Shown piece after piece: positions 1-5,678 of a DNA stretch of 14,259 nucleotides. How positions within the stretch are numbered: the stretch's first letter is position 1; every line of letters begins with the position of its first letter. A program made the position numbers and the translations under genes. The notes beneath the pieces were generated by a model. The model saw only the letters and a list, made by a program, of their open reading frames with translations. It made no database searches and was not told the DNA's origin. The DNA comes from Sulfurovum sp. (GTDB lineage Bacteria; Campylobacterota; Campylobacteria; Campylobacterales; Sulfurovaceae): assembly GCA_030622375.1 (NCBI GenBank), contig JAUXGC010000023.1:1-14259 (forward strand). Reading direction: 5' to 3'.

Positions 1-65
1 CCTGGAGTCATCCAAACTTTAGCGATAGCCGCTTTTCTTTTTCCTGTTGCATAAATAGTTGCCAT
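1..65 (-). CDS. rpsI: 30S ribosomal protein S9 (N-terminal 21 codons, cut by window edge)
   Basis: Only the first 21 codons are in the window; the protein begins MATIYATGKRKAAIAKVWM. The ATGKRKxAxAxV pattern is the conserved N-terminus of bacterial S9, a small-subunit protein whose C-terminal tail reaches the P site. The start ATG (65-63) lies two bases after the rplM stop codon (70-68). Its Shine-Dalgarno sequence AAGGGAG sits 7 bases upstream, inside the end of rplM, so the two are almost certainly co-transcribed and translationally coupled, as is usual for rplM-rpsI. The rest of the gene lies beyond position 1, so nothing can be said about its completeness. Confidence 0.95.
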   Translation of the reverse strand, partial: MATIYATGKRKAAIAKVWMTP

Positions 66-67
66 GT

Positions 68-496
68 TTACGCTCCCTTATTTATTTGTGCAGTATGTGG
101 ATGCTCAGCACCAACATATACTTTAAGTTTTTTAAGCATTGCTCTACCAAGAGTAGTCTTTGGAAGCATACCTCTTACAGCTTGTCTGAAAAGTTTCTCA
201 GTATGATTTTCTAACATATCACCCAATTTTTTACTTTTCGTAGAACCAAAATAACCAGAGTGAGTAAAATACTCTTTATCTTCTAGCTTGTTTGCGCCTG
301 TAAATTTTGCTTTTTGAGCATTGATAATAACAACATAGTCACCACAATCTACATTTGGTGTAAATGATGGCTTATGTTTGCCTCTAAGAAGTGTTGCTAC
401 TTCAGTTAAGATACGACCAAAAGTTTTACCTTCAGCGTCGATCAAAACCCAGTCACGAGTTACGTCAGCAGGTTTAAGAACTGATGTTAATTTCAT
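68..496 (-). CDS. rplM: 50S ribosomal protein L13
   Basis: The 142-residue product has the full length usual for bacterial L13, an early-assembling 23S rRNA-binding protein of the large subunit. Family signatures are visible in order: WVLIDAEGKTFGRILTEVA (residues 16-34), LRGKHKPSFTPNVDCGDYVV (37-56), the YFTHSGYFGS stretch (76-85) and the C-terminal RGMLPKTTLGRAMLKKLKVY segment with the AEHPH motif. The ATG has AAGGA 7 bases upstream. The gene leads the rplM-rpsI pair with a 2-base gap to rpsI. A promoter-like -10 box lies about 45 bases upstream, and a small hairpin lies in the presumed leader. The preceding HepT toxin gene is separated by about 95 bases, so the ribosomal pair probably has its own promoter. 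Confidence 0.98.
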   Translation of the reverse strand: MKLTSVLKPADVTRDWVLIDAEGKTFGRILTEVATLLRGKHKPSFTPNVDCGDYVVIINAQKAKFTGANKLEDKEYFTHSGYFGSTKSKKLGDMLENHTEKLFRQAVRGMLPKTTLGRAMLKKLKVYVGAEHPHTAQINKGA

Positions 497-540
497 GTTG
501 AATCCTTGTTAAAATGAGAGCCATAGCTCTTTTGTGGACG

Positions 541-550
541 AATAATACCC
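541..550 (-). promoter_or_regulatory. Probable promoter of rplM-rpsI (-10 box)
   Basis: On the minus strand the stretch GGGTATTATT carries a -10-like TATTAT (547-542), preceded by a very AT-rich region with T/A runs, as in Campylobacterota sigma70 promoters that lack a clear -35 box. The start site would fall near 535, giving a leader of about 40 bases before the rplM ATG. That leader contains a 5-bp hairpin (AGAGC, loop, GCTCT at 517-530). Assignment is by pattern only. Confidence 0.45.
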
Positions 551-554
551 ATTT

Positions 555-593
555 AACCTTAAAATTTATTTAAATTAAAGTTAATTTAAGGTT
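555..593 (-). terminator. AT-rich inverted repeat at the end of hepT, possible weak terminator
   Basis: Arms AACCTTAAA (555-563) and TTTAAGGTT (585-593) are perfect 9-bp complements around a 21-base loop. The right arm overlaps the hepT stop codon. The stem is AT-rich and no clean T-run follows on the minus strand, so intrinsic termination would be weak. It could equally be part of the AT-rich upstream element of the rplM promoter. Confidence 0.25.
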
Positions 594-936
594 ATAGAAG
601 TTTTTTTGCTTGTTCTTTTATATTTGGAAGGTCATTTCGTATAGTATCTTCAATGATATTATCATCAACACTATCATAATCATGGGCTATATAGTTTCTC
701 ACTGCACTTATGCCCCTTAAGTCAGCATCTGAAAAGTTTTCTAGGATTTTAAAGGCATTTTCATCTTTCAGTTTTGAAAATTGTTCTGCTATTTTAATAA
801 GGTGCATTCGTATAGCAGGCTTTATAATTCTATTTTCTATTGCATCTGTGATTTTGATATCAAAGTCACCTAAAATATATTCGATATCCTCTATACTTTT
901 TATAATACTTTCTATTCTCAAAAGTGAATCAGACAT
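592..936 (-). CDS. hepT: HepT-like HEPN ribonuclease toxin
   Basis: The 114-residue, mostly helical protein has the HEPN catalytic motif RX4HXY as RNYIAHDY (R80, H85, Y87 counted from the chosen start). In the HepT family this motif is a metal-independent RNase site, reported to act on tRNA, and its tyrosine is the residue AMPylated by the partner antitoxin. The ATG at 936 is chosen over the in-frame upstream start at 975. It has AGAAAGA upstream and gives the short overlap (8 bases with the end of mntA) typical of these pairs, whereas the start at 975 has no Shine-Dalgarno and would overlap by 47 bases. The MntA-like gene directly upstream makes the assignment strong. The pair lies between addA and rplM, outside the conserved gene order, which suggests acquisition. 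Confidence 0.88.
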   Translation of the reverse strand: MSDSLLRIESIIKSIEDIEYILGDFDIKITDAIENRIIKPAIRMHLIKIAEQFSKLKDENAFKILENFSDADLRGISAVRNYIAHDYDSVDDNIIEDTIRNDLPNIKEQAKKLL

Positions 937-1252
937 GCAACATATCTTTCTGAATTTTATTTTTAAATCTAACATTATCTGAATTCATTGAAATGAGATC
1001 AACCTTAAGATGTAAGAGTTTTTGCAGTTCATCTTTTATTTCTTCTATACGCAATAATTTAGAAAATCCTCCTTTAAACTGCTTATCAAAAGTTTTAAAA
1101 TCTAATTTATATGCTATATCTATATCACTATACTTATTTGCATTTCCCTGTGCATAAGAACCAAATATACCAATAATTTCAAAACCCTCTTGTATATATT
1201 GTTTTTTCTTTTGTGATATAAGTGATACAATATTTTGTACTGTGTGTTTCAT
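929..1252 (-). CDS. mntA: MntA-like minimal nucleotidyltransferase antitoxin
   Basis: The 107-residue product has the nucleotidyltransferase signature GSX10DXD as GSYAQGNANKYSDIDI (G31-S32, D43, D45), with a likely third acidic residue in the following strand (KVDLIS, D85). All catalytic positions are present, so it should be active. Family knowledge: MntA neutralises HepT by adding AMP to the tyrosine of its RX4HXY motif. The gene overlaps hepT by 8 bases. Start choice: the frame opens at a TTG at 1282, but the ATG at 1252 is preferred because a textbook extended -10 box ends 8 bases before it, implying a leaderless mRNA. The TTG abuts the stop of a 16-codon mini-ORF and could be used by re-initiation, adding 10 residues. 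Confidence 0.87.
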   Translation of the reverse strand: MKHTVQNIVSLISQKKKQYIQEGFEIIGIFGSYAQGNANKYSDIDIAYKLDFKTFDKQFKGGFSKLLRIEEIKDELQKLLHLKVDLISMNSDNVRFKNKIQKDMLHV

Positions 1253-1259
1253 AATAGTG

Positions 1260-1268
1260 ATTATATCA
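1260..1268 (-). promoter_or_regulatory. Extended -10 promoter of mntA-hepT, probably leaderless
   Basis: Minus-strand TGATATAAT is a perfect extended -10 (TGnTATAAT). Its last base is 1260 and the mntA ATG begins at 1252, so the expected start site (6-8 bases downstream) coincides with the start codon. No Shine-Dalgarno sequence precedes that ATG. The pair could also be read from upstream through addA. Confidence 0.5.
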
Positions 1269-1282
1269 TAAATTAAGATCAA

Positions 1283-1333
1283 CTATTTTCTTAAATGTAT
1301 AAATTTATCAAATTTCTGTATCTCTTTTTCCAT
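1283..1333 (-). CDS. 16-codon mini-ORF between addA and mntA
   Basis: A short frame encodes MEKEIQKFDKFIHLRK. It has a strong ribosome binding site: AGGAG overlaps the addA stop codon, 6 bases before the ATG. Its stop TAG (1285-1283) directly abuts the TTG that opens the mntA frame. It may be a translated leader peptide that couples addA, or its own translation, to mntA. It may instead be the surviving start of a gene truncated when the toxin-antitoxin pair arrived. I recognise no family, and the peptide is rich in Lys, Glu and Ile. The good ribosome binding site is the only positive evidence. Confidence 0.3.
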   Translation of the reverse strand: MEKEIQKFDKFIHLRK

Positions 1334-1342
1334 TTTATTCTC

Positions 1343-4063
1343 CTATATTTTCTTTAGTTCTATTCCTTCATTTAAAAGATAAACTATCATTCCTTCAGCC
1401 CTCTTTCCAGTGATATTTGCAATAGCTTTTTTATAATGCCCTACTTGACTTTGATGTTTTAACGCATACTTTTCTGAGCTCTTATAGTCAACTACTAAAC
1501 AATGCTCATCATACTCCAATAACAAATCTATTTGCTTGAGTTCTCCCTCAAAACTTAGCGACTGTTCTTTAGTAATTTTAGCACCAGATAGCATCTGTTG
1601 AAACGCTTCATCTTCTATAAGGTTTCTAACACGCTGTTCTATTTGCCTTAGGCTATTAGCAGTTAATTGTTGCCCGTAACGATTCTGTAATGAAATCATC
1701 GCAGACCCTAAACTCTCCTCATCAAAATTACCCAACATTTCCAAAGCATAATGAAGAGCTGTGCCAAACAAGATGGCTTCATAATCTTTTTCACTCTCCT
1801 CATCTTGCTTGACTATCTCTTGTGTCCCATAGTTAGAAATAACAACACTATCCACTTCATTGATTTGGTGGGCAGGAATGCCCATCCTACATGGTTTTAA
1901 TTCCCCTACACTTATCACTTCCATACCTATCTCATCAAAAATAGACCCCTTAGGCTTACGTATGACTATCAGCCCCTCTGCTGCACGAGTTAAAGCCACA
2001 TAAAGCACATTTTTTCTATCTTTAAGTGCAGAGGACTTTCTCTCTTCCATTATAGAGTCGTACTCATCATCAAAATTCTCTCTGCCTTTTGTTCGGTAGA
2101 GTATTTTATCTATATACAAGTTGTCATTATAGTGGTATACAAGTGCAGATTTATCACTATTGGGTCGTGTTAGTTTGTCTAACAGTATGACATACTCAAA
2201 CTCCAAGCCTTTAGAGCCGTGAATCGTCATTATCTTTGCACCATGCACCGTATTTGAAGCTACAGATATACTAGAGGTTTCAAACTCTTCTATAAATGTA
2301 GGAATATCAGAAAAGCTTGAGCTAAACTCCAATAGATTCAATATATTTAAATCATCATCGAAATACCCAAACTCTCGCACAAGTCTATCAACTACCTGCA
2401 AAGGAGACATAAAAGCAGAGAACCAAGAAGTATCTATATCTTTAAGCAATTTTCCTACTTTTAAAAGTAATGCTTTGGCGTCTATTTTTTCGCCATAAAA
2501 GAGGTAAGATACCATCGCGACCAGTGCTGCAATTTTAGGAATACTCTTCAAGGAGCTAGAAGTCTTTAAGAGTGTGTCTATCTCCTCATGCTGACAAGCT
2601 TCTTGCAGACTTTGTCCATCTTTGTTAGTATTAACCAAAAAGGCAATGTCATCCACATTTACTCCTACATCCAAAAGCCTTTTAGCTTGTTTCACTGCCT
2701 CATCTATAATCTCTTCAGACTCTAACACCTCTACATAACCCTCAGATGCACCAGTAAAGCTCTTCTGGGGCACATACCCATCCATAACAGGCTCAAACCA
2801 CCTATTTACTTGCTCCACAACATTTTTAGAACTTCGGTAGTTGGTATCCATGGGCAATATCTTTACACCATAATTCTCTGCCACCTTGTCAAACAACTCT
2901 TCCACTCCACCACGGAAACGGTAAAGCGACTGCTTAGTATCTCCCACATAAAAAAAACTCTTAAATTCACTCTGTCCATGCCCTGCAAAGATTTCATCTA
3001 TGAGTGGTTTTAGAAGCAAAAATTGCAAAGTGGAAGTGTCTTGAAACTCATCGAGTAGTATATGTTTAAACTTGGCATCTATTTTAAAATACAAAAACTC
3101 TTTACTTATGCTCTCATGTAAAAGTCTATAGGTAAAATATGTCAAATCATCAAAACTCAAAACCCCTGAAAGTTTTGCATTTGTTATGTTTGCATTTCTA
3201 TAATAGTCATATATTTTAAAAAGACTATGCAAAACTACTGACTCTTTAGCTTTTACCCAAAGCTTCAAAGCCTCTTTGAGTTGTTTGTAAATAGACTCTA
3301 TCTCATCATTCATACTCTTTTTAAACCAAGAGTGCTCCCCTAAAAACTCTTTTTCAAACAGACCTTTACCAAACAATTCTTTCACACTTTTTGTTTCAAA
3401 CTGCCCCATGCACCGTTTTGTAGATTTGGCATTTTCAAGGGCTTTTACCATAGATACCCTAAGCACTTCTATCTGATCTTCTTGTTTTCTCAAAGAGAAT
3501 GAGAGCTCCTCTTGCTCTGGCAATAGAGGATCCACCTTATAAAAATTCTGCATCAAATCAAAGATTTTTCCAAATCGTTTATCTTCTATATCTATAGCCA
3601 ACTTCACAAGAGAAGAGAGCAATCCCTCTGCTTGTACTTCTTCAAGAAAATGCAACTCCAACTTCTCATGACCCTGCTCTTTAGTCACAAAATCAGGCTC
3701 AAGCCCCAACTCCAAAGAGGCAGAACGCAGTATGGAAGAAAAAAAGCTATCAAGTGTCACGATATAAGAAGTACTAGACAAAAACCTGGTCAACACCGCT
3801 GGCTGCTTCTCGAACAATACCTCTTTAATAAATCCAGTCTCCATCAAAACAGCTTCTAAAAATGCTTTATTGTCCCCAAGAGTACGCAAAGAGTCCACCA
3901 CCCTCTCACGCATTTCTGCTGCTGCCTTGTTAGTAAAGGTCGCTGCCAATATACTACTAGGTGACTCTCCCATAAAAAGTAGTGATATGTAACGAACCGA
4001 AAGTGCAAAGGTTTTACCTGACCCTGCTGAGGCGGAGTAGGCTAAAAATGGTTTAAAACTCAT
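1343..4063 (-). CDS. addA: AddA/RecB-like UvrD-family helicase-nuclease subunit
   Basis: This is a superfamily 1A ATP-dependent helicase with a C-terminal PD-(D/E)XK nuclease, the AddA subunit that partners AddB in processing double-strand breaks for RecA. Counted from the TTG at 4069, the motifs are: Walker A ASAGSGKT (13-20), motif II DEFQDT (340-345), motif III GDTKQSLYRFRGG (about 376-388), motif IV DTNYRSS (408-414), motif V TIHGSKGLEFEYVIL (615-629) and motif VI VALTRAAEGL (691-700). The nuclease residues follow: H773 in FGTALH, D848 in QIDLL, and D861/K863 in VVDYKSS. All are intact, so the enzyme should be active. The ATG at 4063 is preferred; the TTG at 4069, six bases upstream, is an alternative with closer spacing to GAAGGG (4080-4075). 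A repeat element begins at 4081, so the leader abuts repeat DNA. At about 906 residues it is shorter than Bacillus AddA, as is common in this phylum. Confidence 0.93.
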   Translation of the reverse strand: MSFKPFLAYSASAGSGKTFALSVRYISLLFMGESPSSILAATFTNKAAAEMRERVVDSLRTLGDNKAFLEAVLMETGFIKEVLFEKQPAVLTRFLSSTSYIVTLDSFFSSILRSASLELGLEPDFVTKEQGHEKLELHFLEEVQAEGLLSSLVKLAIDIEDKRFGKIFDLMQNFYKVDPLLPEQEELSFSLRKQEDQIEVLRVSMVKALENAKSTKRCMGQFETKSVKELFGKGLFEKEFLGEHSWFKKSMNDEIESIYKQLKEALKLWVKAKESVVLHSLFKIYDYYRNANITNAKLSGVLSFDDLTYFTYRLLHESISKEFLYFKIDAKFKHILLDEFQDTSTLQFLLLKPLIDEIFAGHGQSEFKSFFYVGDTKQSLYRFRGGVEELFDKVAENYGVKILPMDTNYRSSKNVVEQVNRWFEPVMDGYVPQKSFTGASEGYVEVLESEEIIDEAVKQAKRLLDVGVNVDDIAFLVNTNKDGQSLQEACQHEEIDTLLKTSSSLKSIPKIAALVAMVSYLFYGEKIDAKALLLKVGKLLKDIDTSWFSAFMSPLQVVDRLVREFGYFDDDLNILNLLEFSSSFSDIPTFIEEFETSSISVASNTVHGAKIMTIHGSKGLEFEYVILLDKLTRPNSDKSALVYHYNDNLYIDKILYRTKGRENFDDEYDSIMEERKSSALKDRKNVLYVALTRAAEGLIVIRKPKGSIFDEIGMEVISVGELKPCRMGIPAHQINEVDSVVISNYGTQEIVKQDEESEKDYEAILFGTALHYALEMLGNFDEESLGSAMISLQNRYGQQLTANSLRQIEQRVRNLIEDEAFQQMLSGAKITKEQSLSFEGELKQIDLLLEYDEHCLVVDYKSSEKYALKHQSQVGHYKKAIANITGKRAEGMIVYLLNEGIELKKI

Positions 4064-4080
4064 ATACAACCATGCCCTTC

Positions 4081-4181
4081 GGAAGTGTAGACTTTAGTCC
4101 CACCCCACAATCCTAACTGTAAGGAGATTTTGTGTTTTAAAAATAATTTTAACTTCTGGTGGGAGTAAACTCTCCACTTCC
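4081..4181. repeat. BIME-like 101-bp repeat, copy 1
   Basis: Two inverted REP-type hairpins flank a spacer. The left arm (4081-4104) starts GGAAGTG and ends CCCACC. The right arm (4153-4181) carries GTGGGAG-TAAA-CTCTCCAC followed by TTCC. The spacer shares CACAATCC-AACT-TAAGG with copies 2 and 3, then diverges. The right arm starts 2 bases after the transposase stop codon, and the left arm ends against the addA ribosome binding region. Copy length is exactly 101 bases, the same as copies 2 and 3. Confidence 0.9.
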
Positions 4182-4183
4182 TG

Positions 4184-4708
4184 CTATTCATACAAACCAT
4201 AAAATCTCTCCCTTGCATCATCTAATCCTGCTTTTATAGCGTTATACTTTATATAGTCATATACCAAAGAAAAATGCTCTTCATTTCGTATAAGTTTATC
4301 AAAATAATCACTAGCCCATACTTGACCTTTTCTATCAAGTAAAGTATTAACTATATGAGTAGAGCCACCTTTTAATATACGCATAATATTTTTCAATTCA
4401 TCATTCTGTTTAAAAAGTATATGAATGTGATTTGGCACTATGGTTAAAGCCATTAATTCATACATCTTTTTATCATAACTTTGAAAGTACTTTTGAATGT
4501 CCAAAACAATTTGTCCATTTAAAAATACTCCATTTTCTGACTTGTCTAAATAAGTATCTATTTTGTACTGCTTTAACCTTTCAGAGTCACTACTACCATA
4601 TATCTTTTTGATATATTCATCCATGCTCTCCTTTGTTCTAAATGTTACAAATTGATAATGGTCTTTCATGTCTATATGTGGGAGATTTGAATGTTTTACT
4701 TTGGTCAA
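4184..4708 (-). CDS. REP-associated tyrosine transposase (RAYT, Y1/HUH family)
   Basis: The 174-residue protein belongs to the IS200/IS605-like Y1 transposase fold. The metal-binding HUH pair is in VPNHIHILF (H94, H96), and the predicted nucleophile is Y152 in YIKYNAIKAGL, which matches the RAYT signature YIxxNPxKAGL apart from Ala for Pro. WASDYFDKLIRNEEHF (131-146) matches the usual W-x-x-x-F-D-x-x-I-R segment before it. Such enzymes nick and rejoin single-stranded DNA at REP hairpins. The start is TTG at 4708, supported by AAAGGA 6 bases upstream; the next in-frame ATG would remove 13 residues and lacks such a site. The length is typical and both active-site motifs are intact, so it is probably functional. 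REP hairpins sit 2 bases after its stop and 26 bases before its start. It lies between addB and addA, outside the conserved gene order. Confidence 0.9.
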   Translation of the reverse strand: MTKVKHSNLPHIDMKDHYQFVTFRTKESMDEYIKKIYGSSDSERLKQYKIDTYLDKSENGVFLNGQIVLDIQKYFQSYDKKMYELMALTIVPNHIHILFKQNDELKNIMRILKGGSTHIVNTLLDRKGQVWASDYFDKLIRNEEHFSLVYDYIKYNAIKAGLDDARERFYGLYE

Positions 4709-4734
4709 TTATATTCCTTTAACATACGCTCTTC

Positions 4735-4758
4735 GGAAGTGGAGAGTTTACTCCCACC
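4735..4758 (+). repeat. Single REP hairpin upstream of the RAYT gene
   Basis: GGAA is followed by GTGGAGAGTTTACTCCCAC and C. The fold is a GTGG/CCAC stem, one bulged A, a GAG/CTC stem and a TTTA loop. It is the exact reverse complement of the right-hand arms of BIME-like copies 1 and 2. It stands alone, 7 bases before copy 2, so this cluster holds three hairpins. Confidence 0.85.
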
Positions 4759-4765
4759 TACTCTT

Positions 4766-4866
4766 GGAAGTGGAGACTTTTAGTCCCACACACAATCCCA
4801 ACTATAAGGAAATTTTATATTTCTATCTCAGTTACAGCTTCTGGTGGGAGTAAACTCTCCACTTCC
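4766..4866. repeat. BIME-like 101-bp repeat, copy 2
   Basis: Left arm 4766-4789 (GGAAGTGGAGACTTTTAGTC, then CCAC), spacer 4790-4837, right arm 4838-4866 identical to that of copy 1. The spacer closely matches copy 3 (CACAATCC-AACTATAAG, AATTTTATATTTCT, TCAGTTA). The similarity to copy 3 continues for TTGAT beyond the right end. The left arm shows a paired change (GACT/AGTC in place of GAG/CTC) that preserves the stem. Confidence 0.9.
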
Positions 4867-4939
4867 TTGATATGGCTACTTACATTTAAAGTTTAATACC
4901 AAACCCAAACATTTCAAAAATACAAAAACAAAGGTCAAA

Positions 4940-5500
4940 TTATTGTCTGCCTCGTACACAACGAACATAGTACTTGCGTGTCTTATAGTAGTGGCGTGTG
5001 TGGCTATCCTTAAAGAGCACGAGCCACGCGCCCCCAGTATCGGATACATACACGGAAGAAGACCAGTAGTAGTCTGAGGCAGAAAATCCTTTTTTTCTAT
5101 AGCAAGATTGATATTTTGGGTCTCCAATATTTTCAATATCTGCATCCACTACCCCTCCGCAATCAGTGATGACTTTTTTAAGTTCATAAATATTTGGTAG
5201 CCTTCCTCCACTGACACTGCAGATTGTTTGTGCATCTTGCCAGTTTGCACTACACATACCTTTATATAGTTCTCCACCATTACTACTGCAAGTACTGCTA
5301 CTAGGGGTTATCCATTTATCTGCTTCTCTTTTGAGGGTGCTTGTTTTCCTAGCTAAACCGCAAATGCTACTTATCTCTGTTTTTGAGAACCCCTTATCTA
5401 TGAGCTTCATCACTTCACTCTTGCTACAATCTGCATGGCTACTGCTACCAAACAAAGCCATTAGCAAAATAATTATGCCTAATTTTATTACTGTTTTCAT
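4940..5500 (-). CDS. Secreted DUF1566 (Lcl C-terminal domain) protein
   Basis: The 186-residue product has a clear Sec signal peptide, MKTVIKLGIIILLMALFGSSSHA, with cleavage likely after A23. There is no lipobox, so it should be periplasmic or exported. Residues 25-47 form a short helical motif with the pattern SEVMKLIDKGFSKTEISSIC. This is followed by a Cys-rich DUF1566 domain: WQDAQTICSVSGGRLPNIYELKKVI (87-111), YYWSSSVYV (144-152), AWLVLF (158-163) and a closing YYVRCVRG. That domain has a C-type-lectin/FGE-like fold in known relatives and occurs in surface proteins; the ligand is unknown. AAGG lies 6 bases before the ATG. A weak -10-like TAAAAT (5534-5529) precedes it. The gene stands alone between BIME-like copies 2 and 3, inside the DNA that separates addB from addA, so it may have arrived with them. 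Confidence 0.8.
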   Translation of the reverse strand: MKTVIKLGIIILLMALFGSSSHADCSKSEVMKLIDKGFSKTEISSICGLARKTSTLKREADKWITPSSSTCSSNGGELYKGMCSANWQDAQTICSVSGGRLPNIYELKKVITDCGGVVDADIENIGDPKYQSCYRKKGFSASDYYWSSSVYVSDTGGAWLVLFKDSHTRHYYKTRKYYVRCVRGRQ

Positions 5501-5567
5501 GTTTTGCCTTGTTGTTTTGATAGTAATGATTTTACTCTATTTTGTCTTAAGTTGGCATATGCTCTTT

Positions 5568-5668
5568 GGAAGTGAAGAGTTCACTCTCACCTCACAATCC
5601 AAACTATAAGTCAATTTTATATTTCTGTTTCAGTTATAACTTCTAGTGGGAGTAAACTCTCCACTTCC
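5568..5668. repeat. BIME-like 101-bp repeat, copy 3
   Basis: The left arm 5568-5591 is the most changed: GTGAAGAGTTCACTCTCAC. It still folds as GTGA/TCAC, bulged A, GAG/CTC with a TTCA loop, because both sides of one base pair changed together. The right arm 5640-5668 carries AGTGGGAG but is otherwise identical to copies 1 and 2. It lies 10 bases downstream of the addB stop codon and upstream of the DUF1566 gene. Confidence 0.9.
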
Positions 5669-5678
5669 TTGATGATTA

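Larger units (their letters stand above)
4081..4866 (-). mobile_element. REP/RAYT unit: tyrosine transposase gene flanked by its candidate cognate repeats
   Basis: The RAYT gene (4708-4184) lies between BIME-like copy 1 and a cluster of one single REP plus BIME-like copy 2. This is the usual arrangement in which a REP-associated tyrosine transposase is bordered by the hairpins it is thought to recognise. A third copy lies further out (5568-5668), past the DUF1566 gene. No target-site duplication is expected for this group, and I see none. Whether the unit is mobile as a whole or only generates repeats cannot be told from one locus. Confidence 0.75.

Noticed and set aside
937..975. Longer HepT start giving 13 extra residues
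   Set aside because: No Shine-Dalgarno before it and a 47-base overlap with mntA; the ATG at 936 is better placed.
710..982. 90-codon plus-strand frame opposite hepT
   Set aside because: Antisense of the RX4HXY-bearing toxin gene; nothing supports expression.
4055..4073. ATG at 4073 as the addA start
   Set aside because: It is out of frame and ends after six codons.
4876..5145. 89-codon minus-strand frame overlapping the DUF1566 gene
   Set aside because: It lies in another frame of a gene with a signal peptide, conserved domain and ribosome binding site; it has no features of its own.
4081..5668. Repeated blocks read as a CRISPR array
   Set aside because: The units are inverted pairs with a shared spacer, unevenly placed and separated by genes, and no cas genes are present.
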